A stretch of DNA of 64,000 nucleotides. It comes from Chryseobacterium sp. BGARF1 (lineage in GTDB: Bacteria; Bacteroidota; Bacteroidia; Flavobacteriales; Weeksellaceae). Made by a program: the position numbers and the translations under genes. The stretch lies in assembly GCF_001677955.1 (NCBI RefSeq), contig NZ_LELA01000042.1, positions 146,753 through 210,752 of the forward strand, read 5' to 3'. The notes below the pieces were generated by a model. The model made no database searches, was not told where the DNA came from, and saw only the letters and a program-made list of their open reading frames with translations. Of this stretch, positions 26,438 to 33,759 are shown one piece after another (the stretch's first letter is position 1; each line of letters begins with the position of its first letter).

Positions 26438-26725
26438 ATGAAAAAATTAGTTTTAAGTATGATCTTAGGATCTCTTTTTATGGTTTCATGCGGGCCAAAA
26501 AGTACAGCAGTAAGCGGCCCTAAATTTACCTCAGCTGAACATTTGGCACAGGGAAAAACGGTTTTTGAAAACTCATGCAACAGATGTCACAAATTACCTG
26601 ATCCTGCAAAACATGATGATCAGGGATGGATAAAAACCTTAAGCAGAATGGCTCCAAAAGCGAAATTGAATGATGAACAACATCAAATGGTCTATGATTA
26701 TTTGATCTCTGTAAATAAAAAATAG
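26438..26725 (+). CDS. Small c-type cytochrome lipoprotein, copy 2
   Basis: A 95-residue lipoprotein (lipobox Cys 18 in MVSCGP) with haem site CNRCH at 47-51 and Met 71 in SRMAPKAKL. It shares with copy 1 the layout AQGKT-F-E---CNRCHKL, MAPKAKL--DEQHQ and VYDYL-SV, so the two arose by tandem duplication. Divergence at the N-terminus and around residues 54-66 suggests the copies have different partners or potentials. The stop codon lies in the arm of a terminator hairpin. Confidence 0.88.
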   Translation: MKKLVLSMILGSLFMVSCGPKSTAVSGPKFTSAEHLAQGKTVFENSCNRCHKLPDPAKHDDQGWIKTLSRMAPKAKLNDEQHQMVYDYLISVNKK

Positions 26726-26749
26726 GCTTTCTTTTGAAAGTCTATTTTT
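26721..26749 (+). terminator. Terminator after the cytochrome pair
   Basis: AATAGGCTTTC pairs with GAAAGTCTATT (one G-T wobble) around TTTT, followed by TTTG. The hairpin's left arm contains the TAG stop of the second cytochrome gene. Confidence 0.75.
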
Positions 26750-26798
26750 GTTTTCTTTTACTTTAATTGAAAAACAAAGCGAATTGACCATTCACAAT

Positions 26799-27791
26799 TC
26801 ACTTTAAACTAATTCCCAAACCTGGTTTTCCTGATAGAATAATTTTGCCATTTTCTACAAAATTTCCTGTGGCATAATCATTTGAAATAAGATTTGCTCC
26901 GTCTAGATCTACAAAATCTGCGAGTCCCGTTAAAAGACATCCTGCGGAAATTCCGACTGTGGATTCTGTCATGCAGCCGATCATAATTTTATAGTTCAAT
27001 TCTCTTGCTTTTTTTATCATTTCTAAAGCGGGAGTCAATCCTCCACATTTCATCAATTTAATATTGATGCTTTTATAATATGGAATCAGTTCGTCAAGCG
27101 AATCAATATTTTGGCAATCTTCATCTGCCATCCAATTAGCAAAACTTTCTTTTTTTAATATTTTATAATGGTCAATCGGTCGAGGTTGCTCCAAATATGA
27201 AAATCTTTGAACCTCAGCATTTTCCTGAAGCCAAATACAATCTTCATCGGTAAAACTTGCGTTAGAATCTAAAGCACTACTTTTATCTAATTGTAATAAT
27301 TTTTCAATATTGTTTTTATTTAAACCTTTGCATTTTACTTTAAATCGAGTCCATTCGCTTTTCTGAATTTTATCGATTTGATTCTCAATATCTCCAATTG
27401 AAATCGTGATTGAACTTTCAACTAAATTATCCGTTGGAAGTTGATTTAATTCTAAAAAACTTTTGTTTTCAAGTTTTCCAAACAGATCCCAATACGCACA
27501 ATCTAAAGCAGATAATAAAAACGAATGAAGGTTTAAACTCAATAAAAACTTAAAAAATTCTTTAGGATGAATGATTTTCTGAACTTCAATTTGATGCTGA
27601 ACTTTTTTTAATTTTAAAACAAAATCATGAAGATCGATCTGATAATAATCGATCGCCACACATTCGCCATAACCTTTACAATTTTGATGGGAGAACTCTA
27701 TTAACAATGCATCACGATGATTGTAGTTTCCGTAAGCAATGGAAAATGTTTCTTTTAGATGAAGTTTTTTGCGTGTAAACCTTATTTTCAT
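26799..27791 (-). CDS. Enolase-superfamily dipeptide epimerase (L-Ala-D/L-Glu epimerase-like)
   Basis: The 330-residue enzyme has the N-terminal capping domain and C-terminal barrel of the muconate-lactonizing subgroup. Active-site elements appear in order: KVK base motif (in TRFKVKCKG), metal ligands Asp in LDSNA, Glu in YLEQPRP, Asp in MADEDC, second base Lys in IKLMKCGG, and DLDG near the end. These match L-Ala-D/L-Glu epimerases that recycle murein peptides. o-Succinylbenzoate synthase is the main alternative, and menD is in this window, but the MADED and DLDG wording favours a dipeptide epimerase. It is the last gene of the rtcB-prfH directon, four bases after a lipoprotein gene. Confidence 0.85.
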   Translation of the reverse strand: MKIRFTRKKLHLKETFSIAYGNYNHRDALLIEFSHQNCKGYGECVAIDYYQIDLHDFVLKLKKVQHQIEVQKIIHPKEFFKFLLSLNLHSFLLSALDCAYWDLFGKLENKSFLELNQLPTDNLVESSITISIGDIENQIDKIQKSEWTRFKVKCKGLNKNNIEKLLQLDKSSALDSNASFTDEDCIWLQENAEVQRFSYLEQPRPIDHYKILKKESFANWMADEDCQNIDSLDELIPYYKSINIKLMKCGGLTPALEMIKKARELNYKIMIGCMTESTVGISAGCLLTGLADFVDLDGANLISNDYATGNFVENGKIILSGKPGLGISLK

Positions 27792-27795
27792 AATA

Positions 27796-28395
27796 TTAAC
27801 TTACCCATTGGTCAAATGTTTTTAAAACTACCCATTTCCCATTCTTTTTTTTGTAAATAATAGTCTTTCCTCCTCCATCCAAAGGTCCACAAGACATTGA
27901 ATTTTGAACGATACATATAGTTTTTTCTTTATTAAAAAATGGTACAGAAAAACGACAAATACAGTTGTCACCATATTTTTTATCAAATTCAATCCAAAAA
28001 TTACTTTTCTTAATTTCCTGGAGTTTTTGAAGTTCTTGACCTGTTATATATTTTAAGTTAATCTTAATTCTACTTTTATCGAATTTAAAATTTAAAACAG
28101 CTCTTTCTTGATTTTTATAATAAACAGAGTCTTTCTGTAAAAAAATTGAATCGTATTTCAAATCAATACCAAGAGGCCGTATTTCATTGTCTTCTACATC
28201 TATATTGACTGGACTCAAGGTAGAATTATAAATAAAATGATTAAACTCTAACGTCTCACTATCGTTTTTAATCAACTGATTTAAAACTTCGTATCGCAAG
28301 TTTAGCAAATCATCTTTCGGAATTATTGCTTTCTTCACATCGTTCTTTTTGCAGGAAATCAATAGCAATAGAATAAAAAATAAATAGTGTTTCAT
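27796..28395 (-). CDS. Lipoprotein of unknown function
   Basis: The 199-residue protein has a short lipoprotein signal (MKHYLFFILLLLISCKKND, lipobox Cys 15) and a beta-rich body. The C-terminal KTIIYKKKNGKWVVLKTFDQWVS resembles the last strand of small secreted DUFs in Flavobacteriia. Cys pairs around residues 145-170 (CICRF, CIVQ, SCGP) might form disulfides. It lies between the TPR gene (26-base gap) and the epimerase gene (4-base gap), so it is probably co-transcribed. I do not recognise the family. Confidence 0.7.
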   Translation of the reverse strand: MKHYLFFILLLLISCKKNDVKKAIIPKDDLLNLRYEVLNQLIKNDSETLEFNHFIYNSTLSPVNIDVEDNEIRPLGIDLKYDSIFLQKDSVYYKNQERAVLNFKFDKSRIKINLKYITGQELQKLQEIKKSNFWIEFDKKYGDNCICRFSVPFFNKEKTICIVQNSMSCGPLDGGGKTIIYKKKNGKWVVLKTFDQWVS

Positions 28396-28413
28396 AAATT
28401 AAATTTACAAAAA

Positions 28414-28436
28414 AAGGAGACTTATTTCGTCTCCTT
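28414..28436 (-). terminator. Hairpin overlapping the end of the TPR gene
   Basis: AAGGAGAC and GTCTCCTT form an 8-base stem around a 7-base loop that contains the TAA stop codon of the TPR gene (28422-28424); the minus-strand tail is T-rich. It can end part of the rtcB-prfH-TPR transcripts before the lipoprotein gene. Confidence 0.7.
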
Positions 28437-28934
28437 CTTGTTTTTAGATTTTTTCTTGGACATTTTAGATTTTATAAATTTCTTGCGGTCTTTTACAACA
28501 TCTAAACTATGCGATGTAAAGCAATACTTTTCTGCTTCAGTTAAAAATTTTAAAGCATTGGGAAAGCTTCCTCTTTTCTCAGAAAGCAGAGATCTGTAAA
28601 ACCACAAAGTCGATTTATCAATTCCTTTTATTTTTAAAGAATAGTTAATCAGCTTTTCGGCTTCCTGTAAATCTTCATTATCCAAAAGACATTTAATGTA
28701 ATATTTTGGTGTATTAAGATTCGTAACATCACATTGCATCGCCTCTTCAAAATAGAGCTTTGCTTTTTCGTAATCTATGAGCATTTCGCTGTAAATCCTT
28801 CCCATCAGACAAAGAGAATCTGCATCTTCAGGATCGTAAGACAGTGCATAATTCAATGCTTCCAAACAATCGGGCAAGCTGTAAGGATAATTATCCAAAG
28901 CTTCAAAATAATATTTACTTTTAGTTAAAGTCAT
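28422..28934 (-). CDS. Tetratricopeptide-repeat protein
   Basis: A 170-residue soluble helical protein with at least three TPR-like helix pairs: CLEALNYALSYDPEDADSL (about 18-36), MLIDYEKAKLYFEEAMQCD and FPNALKFLTEAEKYC. The C-terminus is strongly basic (KKSKNKKETK), which could allow nucleic acid or ribosome contact. Its ATG lies 14 bases inside the 3' end of prfH, so the two are translationally coupled. A role in the repair module is inferred from this overlap only. Confidence 0.82.
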   Translation of the reverse strand: MTLTKSKYYFEALDNYPYSLPDCLEALNYALSYDPEDADSLCLMGRIYSEMLIDYEKAKLYFEEAMQCDVTNLNTPKYYIKCLLDNEDLQEAEKLINYSLKIKGIDKSTLWFYRSLLSEKRGSFPNALKFLTEAEKYCFTSHSLDVVKDRKKFIKSKMSKKKSKNKKETK

Positions 28935-29619
28935 TTCTGTAGTTTTTTAATTCATTTTTCAGTTGATTTCTTTCTTTTTTAAAAGATTTCTCATGATAAT
29001 TCTTTTTAAAATCGCTTCCAGAAAATGTTCGGATTGGGTTTCCTCTTTGCACCTGCAAATGATTATTCCAAGTTTCCTGCATTCTTTTTTGAAGCTGAAT
29101 GATATTCTGTTCCAAAACTTTTGCTTTCAATCTTTCAATCGAAAGTTTTTTATTCTCCAACTGCGAACGCGTATCCTGCACAAAAACACTTTGCCCAGTC
29201 GGAAGGTGAGTTGCACGAACAGCCGTGTTTACTTTATTCACGTTTTGCCCGCCACTTCCCTGGCTTCTCGTCGTTTGAAACTGAATATCCTTTTCGTTGA
29301 AATTAATTTTCTCCAAACCTTCCAGTTCAAAAATCCCGATAAACCAGTTGCTTCTTTTATGCAGTTTTCGGAAGGTACTTTTCCCAATCCAGCAAATACT
29401 TCCTAGCCAAGTTTTTAAAAATTCATTTACATTTTTTGATTTTAAAAGTAGCGTTACCGATTTCAATGTCAGATTTTCATCACCATTTTCACGATGAATG
29501 ATTTCGTAGTCTATTTTATTATGTTTTGCTTCCTCAAGGAAAACCTTCAGAACTTTGGCAACTACCCATTGACATTCTAAAGGTCCTCTTCCTGAGGTTA
29601 TTTGTATTAATTTGTCCAT
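28921..29619 (-). CDS. prfH: Peptide chain release factor homologue PrfH
   Basis: The 232-residue protein has the GGQ domain of class I release factors (RSQGSGGQNVNKVNTA, Gln 125) but is much shorter than RF1/RF2 and lacks their full codon-recognition domain; the N-terminal half (LIQITSGRGPLECQWVVAKV) matches PrfH. Published work links PrfH to RtcB: it releases peptides from ribosomes whose 16S rRNA was cut at the decoding centre so that RtcB can reseal it. rtcB is directly upstream here. The start is ATG 29619; a longer in-frame start at 29679 falls in the intergenic inverted repeat. Confidence 0.93.
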   Translation of the reverse strand: MDKLIQITSGRGPLECQWVVAKVLKVFLEEAKHNKIDYEIIHRENGDENLTLKSVTLLLKSKNVNEFLKTWLGSICWIGKSTFRKLHKRSNWFIGIFELEGLEKINFNEKDIQFQTTRSQGSGGQNVNKVNTAVRATHLPTGQSVFVQDTRSQLENKKLSIERLKAKVLEQNIIQLQKRMQETWNNHLQVQRGNPIRTFSGSDFKKNYHEKSFKKERNQLKNELKNYRNDFN

Positions 29620-29651
29620 TATTTTTTTGTTTGTTGTCGGTTGATGGTTAA

Positions 29652-29689
29652 TAGTTGATGGCGTTAAAAATTCTAACAACCATCAACTA
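29652..29689. repeat. Inverted repeat between rtcB and prfH
   Basis: TAGTTGATGG and CCATCAACTA form a 10-base stem with an inner GTTA/TAAC stem; flanking bases extend the symmetry imperfectly from about 29636 to 29703 through further GTTGATGG-like units. It lies in the 86-base gap of a presumed operon and could modulate the rtcB to prfH ratio by partial termination or mRNA stability. Confidence 0.55.
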
Positions 29690-29705
29690 AAAACTAACAA
29701 CCATT

Positions 29706-31097
29706 TTACTTATCCATTCTCACAATTCGAGGTTGAAAAGTTCCCAGAATATCAACCAATTCACTTTGTGCATTCATCACTTCATTGATGTCTTTGTACG
29801 CCATTGGTGCTTCTTCGGTATTTCCGCCCATCAAAGTGACATTTTTAAGTTTTAATTCTTTTTTAATGTCATTTTGAGTGAAAAGATTTCTACACTCTCC
29901 TCTCGAATGAGCTCTTCCTGCTCCGTGTGAAGCTGAATTCAAAGAATCTGGATTTCCTTTTCCACGAACGATAAAACCTTTTGCTGTCATCGAACCTGGA
30001 ATCATTCCCAATTCATTTTCGTTCGCCGGAGTTGCACCTTTTCTGTGAACAATCACTTCTTTTCCGTTGTGAATTTCCTTCCACGCAAAGTTGTGATGGT
30101 TTTCGATTCTCGCCTTTACTCTTCCGCCGACTGCTTTTACCAATCTTCGGTGAATGTCGTCGTGACAGGCCGAAGCATAATCTCCCGCCAAATTCATCGC
30201 CGTCCAATATTCTAAACCGAGATGCGTGTTCAAATCCAACCAAGCGAAGTTTTGCGCTTCTTTTGGCAACGGACATTGCTCAGTCGCCACTCTCGAATAA
30301 TATTGAGCGATTTCTGCTCCCAAACCACGCGAACCGCTGTGTGAAAGAATTCCGAGATATTTTCCTTTTGGAAGCCCGATTTGTTTGTCTTCTTCTGTTA
30401 TTTCAACTTCCCCGAATTCTACAAAGTGATTTCCGCCTCCGGAACTTCCCATTTGTTTGATGGCTTTTCCTTTTAGTCTTCTCAAAATCGGAATTAAATC
30501 GAATGTATCTCTGTCGAAAATTTCGTGGTCAACGTGAGATTTATGCGTTTCATACATTCCGAATTTGGTATGTTCAGCAAGAGCTTTTTCATATTTATCT
30601 CTTGCTCCGTCAAGATATGAGATAGGGGTATCCAAAATACTGAGCGACATTCTACAGCCAATATCCATCCCTACTCCGTAAGGAATCACGGCATTTTCAA
30701 CTGCCAAAACTCCACCGATTGGAAGCCCATAACCAGTGTGTGCATCGGGCATTAAAGCACCTTGCGTGGCAATTGGCAATTTCAATGCGGTATACAACTG
30801 GTTTTTTGCTTCATCCGAAATATTGTTTCCGAAAATATTGAAAGTTGCTCGGTTTGTATTGAGCATTCTTTTTTCGGTTTTCTTGGATGAAAGCAAGGCT
30901 TCTGCAATCTGTCCGAAGCTTAAATCTTTTTCAAATTGTTCCGGATTCTGTTGAATTTCCTTTAAAAGAGATTTCACATAATGAATATTTTTGGTTGCAA
31001 AATTTCTCTTCATGACTTCCAAAGCGATGTTCACGCTCTGATTGTTTGGATAGCCTAATTTTAATATATCTTTTCCTTTAAGTTTTAAATTTCCCAT
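29706..31097 (-). CDS. rtcB: RNA ligase RtcB (PrfH-linked)
   Basis: The 463-residue protein joins RNA ends carrying 2',3'-cyclic phosphate or 3'-phosphate to 5'-OH, using GTP and Mn2+. Metal and GMP-binding motifs are present: PDAHTGYGLPIGG, GMDIGC (Cys ligand), GSSGGGNHFVEFG, SHSGSRGLG and the SASHGAGR loop, whose His (about 391) is the expected guanylylated residue. Direct linkage to prfH marks it as the ribosome-repair type of RtcB. The gene is preceded by an exceptionally long non-coding leader with hairpins and a terminator. No archease gene is visible nearby. Confidence 0.95.
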   Translation of the reverse strand: MGNLKLKGKDILKLGYPNNQSVNIALEVMKRNFATKNIHYVKSLLKEIQQNPEQFEKDLSFGQIAEALLSSKKTEKRMLNTNRATFNIFGNNISDEAKNQLYTALKLPIATQGALMPDAHTGYGLPIGGVLAVENAVIPYGVGMDIGCRMSLSILDTPISYLDGARDKYEKALAEHTKFGMYETHKSHVDHEIFDRDTFDLIPILRRLKGKAIKQMGSSGGGNHFVEFGEVEITEEDKQIGLPKGKYLGILSHSGSRGLGAEIAQYYSRVATEQCPLPKEAQNFAWLDLNTHLGLEYWTAMNLAGDYASACHDDIHRRLVKAVGGRVKARIENHHNFAWKEIHNGKEVIVHRKGATPANENELGMIPGSMTAKGFIVRGKGNPDSLNSASHGAGRAHSRGECRNLFTQNDIKKELKLKNVTLMGGNTEEAPMAYKDINEVMNAQSELVDILGTFQPRIVRMDK

Positions 31098-31125
31098 TGT
31101 TTTTTAATAAGATGTTAGATATTAG

Positions 31126-31153
31126 ACGCAAGATGTCAGACATTTTTGCGTCA
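31126..31153. repeat. Hairpin in the rtcB leader
   Basis: GACGCAAGATGTC pairs with GACATTTTTGCGTC, with one small bulge. It lies 29 bases before the rtcB start codon on the minus-strand transcript. Confidence 0.5.
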
Positions 31154-31190
31154 AATATTTTATCAACTATAATTTTAGTTGATTTATTTA

Positions 31191-31221
31191 AACCTAACGG
31201 GTTTTTGAAACCCGTTAGGTT
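31191..31221. repeat. 14-bp palindrome in the rtcB leader
   Basis: AACCTAACGGGTTT and its exact complement around TTG. The design (6-7 variable bases, then GGGTTT/AAACCC core) parallels the palindrome at 18613-18645. A second, smaller hairpin (ATCAACTA/TAGTTGAT, 31162-31183) is next to it. Confidence 0.65.
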
Positions 31222-31242
31222 GTGATTGACAGGAAGTTTTAT

Positions 31243-31333
31243 TAGCCCCGATGGTAACGGCATCCTTTTTTTGCGGTGGCTTGAAAAAAGCGATGGCAAA
31301 AAAAGATACAGTGGACAGCGGGAAATAGCTCCT
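31243..31333. repeat. Structured intergenic element (AGCCCCG...CGGGAAATAGCT)
   Basis: The element runs from AGCCCCG to CGGGAAATAGCT, with CCCG/CGGG as outer pairing and a long inner stem, ATCCTTTTTTTGC against GCAAAAAAAGAT, capped by GCTT/AAGC. From memory, very similar sequences recur between genes in other Flavobacteriia and are sometimes translated as spurious short proteins; I could not check this. Strand of function is unknown. Here it lies in the rtcB leader, between the internal terminator and the gene. Confidence 0.55.
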
Positions 31334-31389
31334 GATAAAAATTTTGATTTCGGGGAAACTTGTTTTGAGTTTGAAATATTGCGCAATAA

Positions 31390-31420
31390 AAAACCCGAAA
31401 ATCTTACGACTTCGGGTTTT
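31390..31420 (-). terminator. Intrinsic terminator inside the rtcB leader
   Basis: AAAACCCGAA and TTCGGGTTTT form a perfect 10-base stem around an 11-base loop; on the minus strand it is followed by TTTTTTATT, a good U-tract. It lies about 290 bases before the rtcB start, after the strong promoter at 31563-31591, so it either ends a small RNA or acts as an attenuator. Confidence 0.75.
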
Positions 31421-31442
31421 GATATTTCAATATACTGTTATT

Positions 31443-31520
31443 CTATGAATGTACCATACCACGAAGCCTCGCCTTTGCAAAAGGCAATCCTACTGTTGAA
31501 AGCTGATTGAATCTGAACAT
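31443..31520 (-). CDS. Possible 25-codon leader ORF or part of a small RNA
   Basis: ATG at 31520 opens 25 codons (MFRFNQLSTVG, then a basic stretch KARLRG, ending MVHS) before TAG at 31443. It lies 37-115 bases downstream of the promoter's expected start site and stops 23 bases before the terminator stem. The RNA can also fold: ACGAAGC before the ATG pairs with GCTTCGT near codon 20, and GCCTTT/AAAGGC forms an inner hairpin. The plus strand is also open here (21 codons from 31446), so coding potential is not proven; a structured non-coding RNA is an equal alternative. Confidence 0.4.
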   Translation of the reverse strand: MFRFNQLSTVGLPFAKARLRGMVHS

Positions 31521-31562
31521 TGCTTCGTTGTTTTTTTAATGGTTAAACTTGATTTTCAGATG

Positions 31563-31591
31563 CAAAGATATACAAATTTTTGAAACACAAA
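31563..31591 (-). promoter_or_regulatory. Bacteroidota-type promoter for the rtcB leader or small RNA
   Basis: Reading the minus strand, TTTG (31591-31588), a 17-base spacer and TATCTTTG (31570-31563) match the TTTG-N17-TAnnTTTG consensus exactly. Transcription would start near 31557 and run towards the leader ORF, the terminator and rtcB. Confidence 0.75.
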
Positions 31592-31648
31592 ATTAAAATT
31601 CAATTATTTTTATCACTTATTATTGACTTCCATATACCGTTAAAATGT

Positions 31649-31656
31649 TATATTTG
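31649..31656 (+). promoter_or_regulatory. Candidate -7 box for the DUF4836 operon
   Basis: TATATTTG matches TAnnTTTG and lies 20 bases before the ATG at 31677. The nearest upstream TTG is 23 bases away, longer than the usual spacing. Confidence 0.45.
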
Positions 31657-31676
31657 TTTTCTTAACCAAAAAATAT

Positions 31677-33113
31677 ATGAAAAACACATTAATGAAATCC
31701 CTCCTGTGCGCATTTGCATTTGTGATTCTATTTTCTTGTAATTCTAACAAGAATGACGACATTTTAAAATATACCACAGATACTACTTTAGGATTATCTA
31801 GAGTGAATTTAAACTCCATTTCTGATAAAATTCCGGTTGAAAAAATCCTGAAAGAAAAGAAAAACATCAATGATGAGGGAAGAATTCTTCTACAATTGAT
31901 CAGCAAACCGAAAGAGTCTGGTATCGATATCAGCAAACCTCTTTACATTATGGTGGAGCCTGGAAAATCGAATTCAGATCCTGATGTGAAAGCATTTTTC
32001 TGGATTAACGACAAGGCGAAATTTCAGAAAAGCATGTCTGATCTTACCAAAACTAAAATAACAATCGATAAAAAGGATTTTATTTTTGAAGATGGAAAGA
32101 TTACAGGAAGCATCAAAGGTGACATGGCAATCATGTCGAGCGAGAAATCTTTCAGTTCATATTCAAGATATGATTCTATGGATGGCGTTGCAAAACTTAG
32201 CGAAAAATACTTTACTGATTTTTGGGCAAGAAAAGGAACTTCAAACAAAGTGATTATCGATCAGGTAAACGAATCTTTGGTAAGCGGAAAAGACGTAAGC
32301 GGATGGATGAATCTTGGAGCCGTTGCAAGCTACGTTTCTAAAGGCTATATAGAAACTCTTGCTGTTAATAAACTGATTAAAGATTCAGGAATTGGTTTTG
32401 ATTTCAGCTTCGAAAAAGGAAAAGTGGAAATGGATACCAAAACATTTTTCAACAGCGATATGAAAAAAATTGTTGAGAAATATTATAGCAAAAACAACAT
32501 CAACTATGACCTTGTAAAAAATGTAGAACTCGACAATGCAAAGTCTTTTTCTATCGGTTATTTTAGTTTAGATTTCATGAGATATTTGATCAAAGAAGCT
32601 GGTTTTGAAGCTACTGTAAATCATTATTTAGCGTCTACCAACAAAACTTTAGAAGATATCACCACTACTTTTACCGGAGATTATGCTTATATGGATATGA
32701 AAGAAAATCCTGCAGATTCTTTGGAATATTATAGCAATAAAAGGGTAATGGTTTTAGGATTTAATCCTAAGAAAAAAGATGTTCTTACCTCATTACTTCA
32801 AGGTCCTTTAGGTGAAAGTAAAAAATACACAATTGTAGATAATCAGGTAATTTTCTCTGACGACCTAAGTGTGAATGCACAGTTTCAGGCAAAAAAGCCG
32901 GCAAAAAATTCTAAACTGAGCAAAAAAACTGGTATAACAGCTTATTCTTGGTCTGATGGAAGCGATTATAACAGAAGAGAAACTGTACCTGCAAAAGTAA
33001 TTGAGATCTCAAACGAGTCTAAAGAGAATGCCGGAAATTTAGTTTCTAAATCGCTCATCACTCTAGACAAGAAAGATGAAAATGCACTGTATTATTTTAT
33101 AATGAATGACTAA
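31677..33113 (+). CDS. DUF4836 family lipoprotein
   Basis: The 478-residue protein has a lipoprotein signal (VILFSCNSNK, Cys about 21) and then a domain starting LKYTTDTTLGLSRVNLNSISDKI, typical of DUF4836 proteins, in which each half resembles a large beta-rich 'control over lipid or protein' fold of unknown role. Much of the protein (about 50-470) alternates strands and short helices, with no catalytic motif. It is the first gene of a tight three-gene unit: its stop overlaps the ABC ATPase start by 8 bases. It should sit on the periplasmic side of a membrane and may be the receptor or effector of the transporter. Confidence 0.85.
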   Translation: MKNTLMKSLLCAFAFVILFSCNSNKNDDILKYTTDTTLGLSRVNLNSISDKIPVEKILKEKKNINDEGRILLQLISKPKESGIDISKPLYIMVEPGKSNSDPDVKAFFWINDKAKFQKSMSDLTKTKITIDKKDFIFEDGKITGSIKGDMAIMSSEKSFSSYSRYDSMDGVAKLSEKYFTDFWARKGTSNKVIIDQVNESLVSGKDVSGWMNLGAVASYVSKGYIETLAVNKLIKDSGIGFDFSFEKGKVEMDTKTFFNSDMKKIVEKYYSKNNINYDLVKNVELDNAKSFSIGYFSLDFMRYLIKEAGFEATVNHYLASTNKTLEDITTTFTGDYAYMDMKENPADSLEYYSNKRVMVLGFNPKKKDVLTSLLQGPLGESKKYTIVDNQVIFSDDLSVNAQFQAKKPAKNSKLSKKTGITAYSWSDGSDYNRRETVPAKVIEISNESKENAGNLVSKSLITLDKKDENALYYFIMND

Positions 33114-33753
33114 TTTAGTATTAGAAAACATTTTCCCTAAATATTTCACTCCCAGAAATATCGAACAATCTGAAATTTGGAATAAACATATTTCTTTCCA
33201 AAAAGGAAACAAGTTTCTGATTGTCGCGCCTTCCGGGAGTGGAAAATCTACTTTGGCAACAGCCATGTTGGGTACTCATTTCCAATATGAAGGGAGTATA
33301 AAATATGACCAACAAGTGGTAAAAAATCTTCATCTAGAAGAAATCGTAAAAAACAGAAAAGATGGAGTTAGCCTGTTGTTTCAGGATGTAAGATTGATCA
33401 AAGATCTTACCATTTCTGAGAATATTCTGCTTCGTGTTTTTAATAAAGACAGAAAACAGTTCATTCCAAAAATGGAGGAATATGCTAAAAGACTGGGAAT
33501 AGAAAACCTTCTGAATAAAAAAGCTGAAAACTGTTCTTATGGAGAACGCCAAAGAAGTGCCATTGTGAGAAGCCTGATTAATCCAACAGATTTTATTATT
33601 TATGATGAATGTTTCAGTCATTTGGATTTGAATAATAAAAAAATTGCCTTTTCATTAATTAACGAGGTTTCAGAAGAAAGCGGAAGTTCGGTCATCTTTT
33701 TTGAACTGAATGAGTTTCCATTTGAGCACAATTATCAAATTCTTCATTTATAA
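33106..33753 (+). CDS. ABC transporter ATPase, LolD/FtsE-like
   Basis: A 215-residue ATPase with Walker A APSGSGKST (41-49), Q-loop in LLFQDVRLIKDL, a degenerate signature CSYGERQRSAIVRS (LSGGQ replaced by CSYGE) and Walker B FIIYDECFSHLD. The switch His is not obvious (EFPFEHNY near the C-terminus is the only candidate). With the FtsX-like permease downstream it forms a MacB/LolCDE-type mechanotransmission transporter rather than a classic importer. It overlaps the DUF4836 gene by 8 bases and precedes the permease by 6. Confidence 0.88.
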   Translation: MTNLVLENIFPKYFTPRNIEQSEIWNKHISFQKGNKFLIVAPSGSGKSTLATAMLGTHFQYEGSIKYDQQVVKNLHLEEIVKNRKDGVSLLFQDVRLIKDLTISENILLRVFNKDRKQFIPKMEEYAKRLGIENLLNKKAENCSYGERQRSAIVRSLINPTDFIIYDECFSHLDLNNKKIAFSLINEVSEESGSSVIFFELNEFPFEHNYQILHL

Positions 33754-33759
33754 AATCTT

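Noticed and set aside
26799..27791. o-Succinylbenzoate synthase (menC) identity for the epimerase
   Set aside because: The same superfamily and menD in the window made it tempting, but the KVK...LDSNA...YLEQP...MADED...KLMKCGG...DLDG pattern fits dipeptide epimerases better and it is not near menD.
29981..30460. 159-codon plus-strand ORF inside rtcB
   Set aside because: Antisense to conserved RtcB motifs; unlikely to be a gene.
31226..31510. 94-codon plus-strand ORF between rtcB and the DUF4836 gene
   Set aside because: It runs through two palindromic elements, a terminator and the opposite strand of a promoter-driven leader; its sequence is the translation of these structures and has no start signal of its own.
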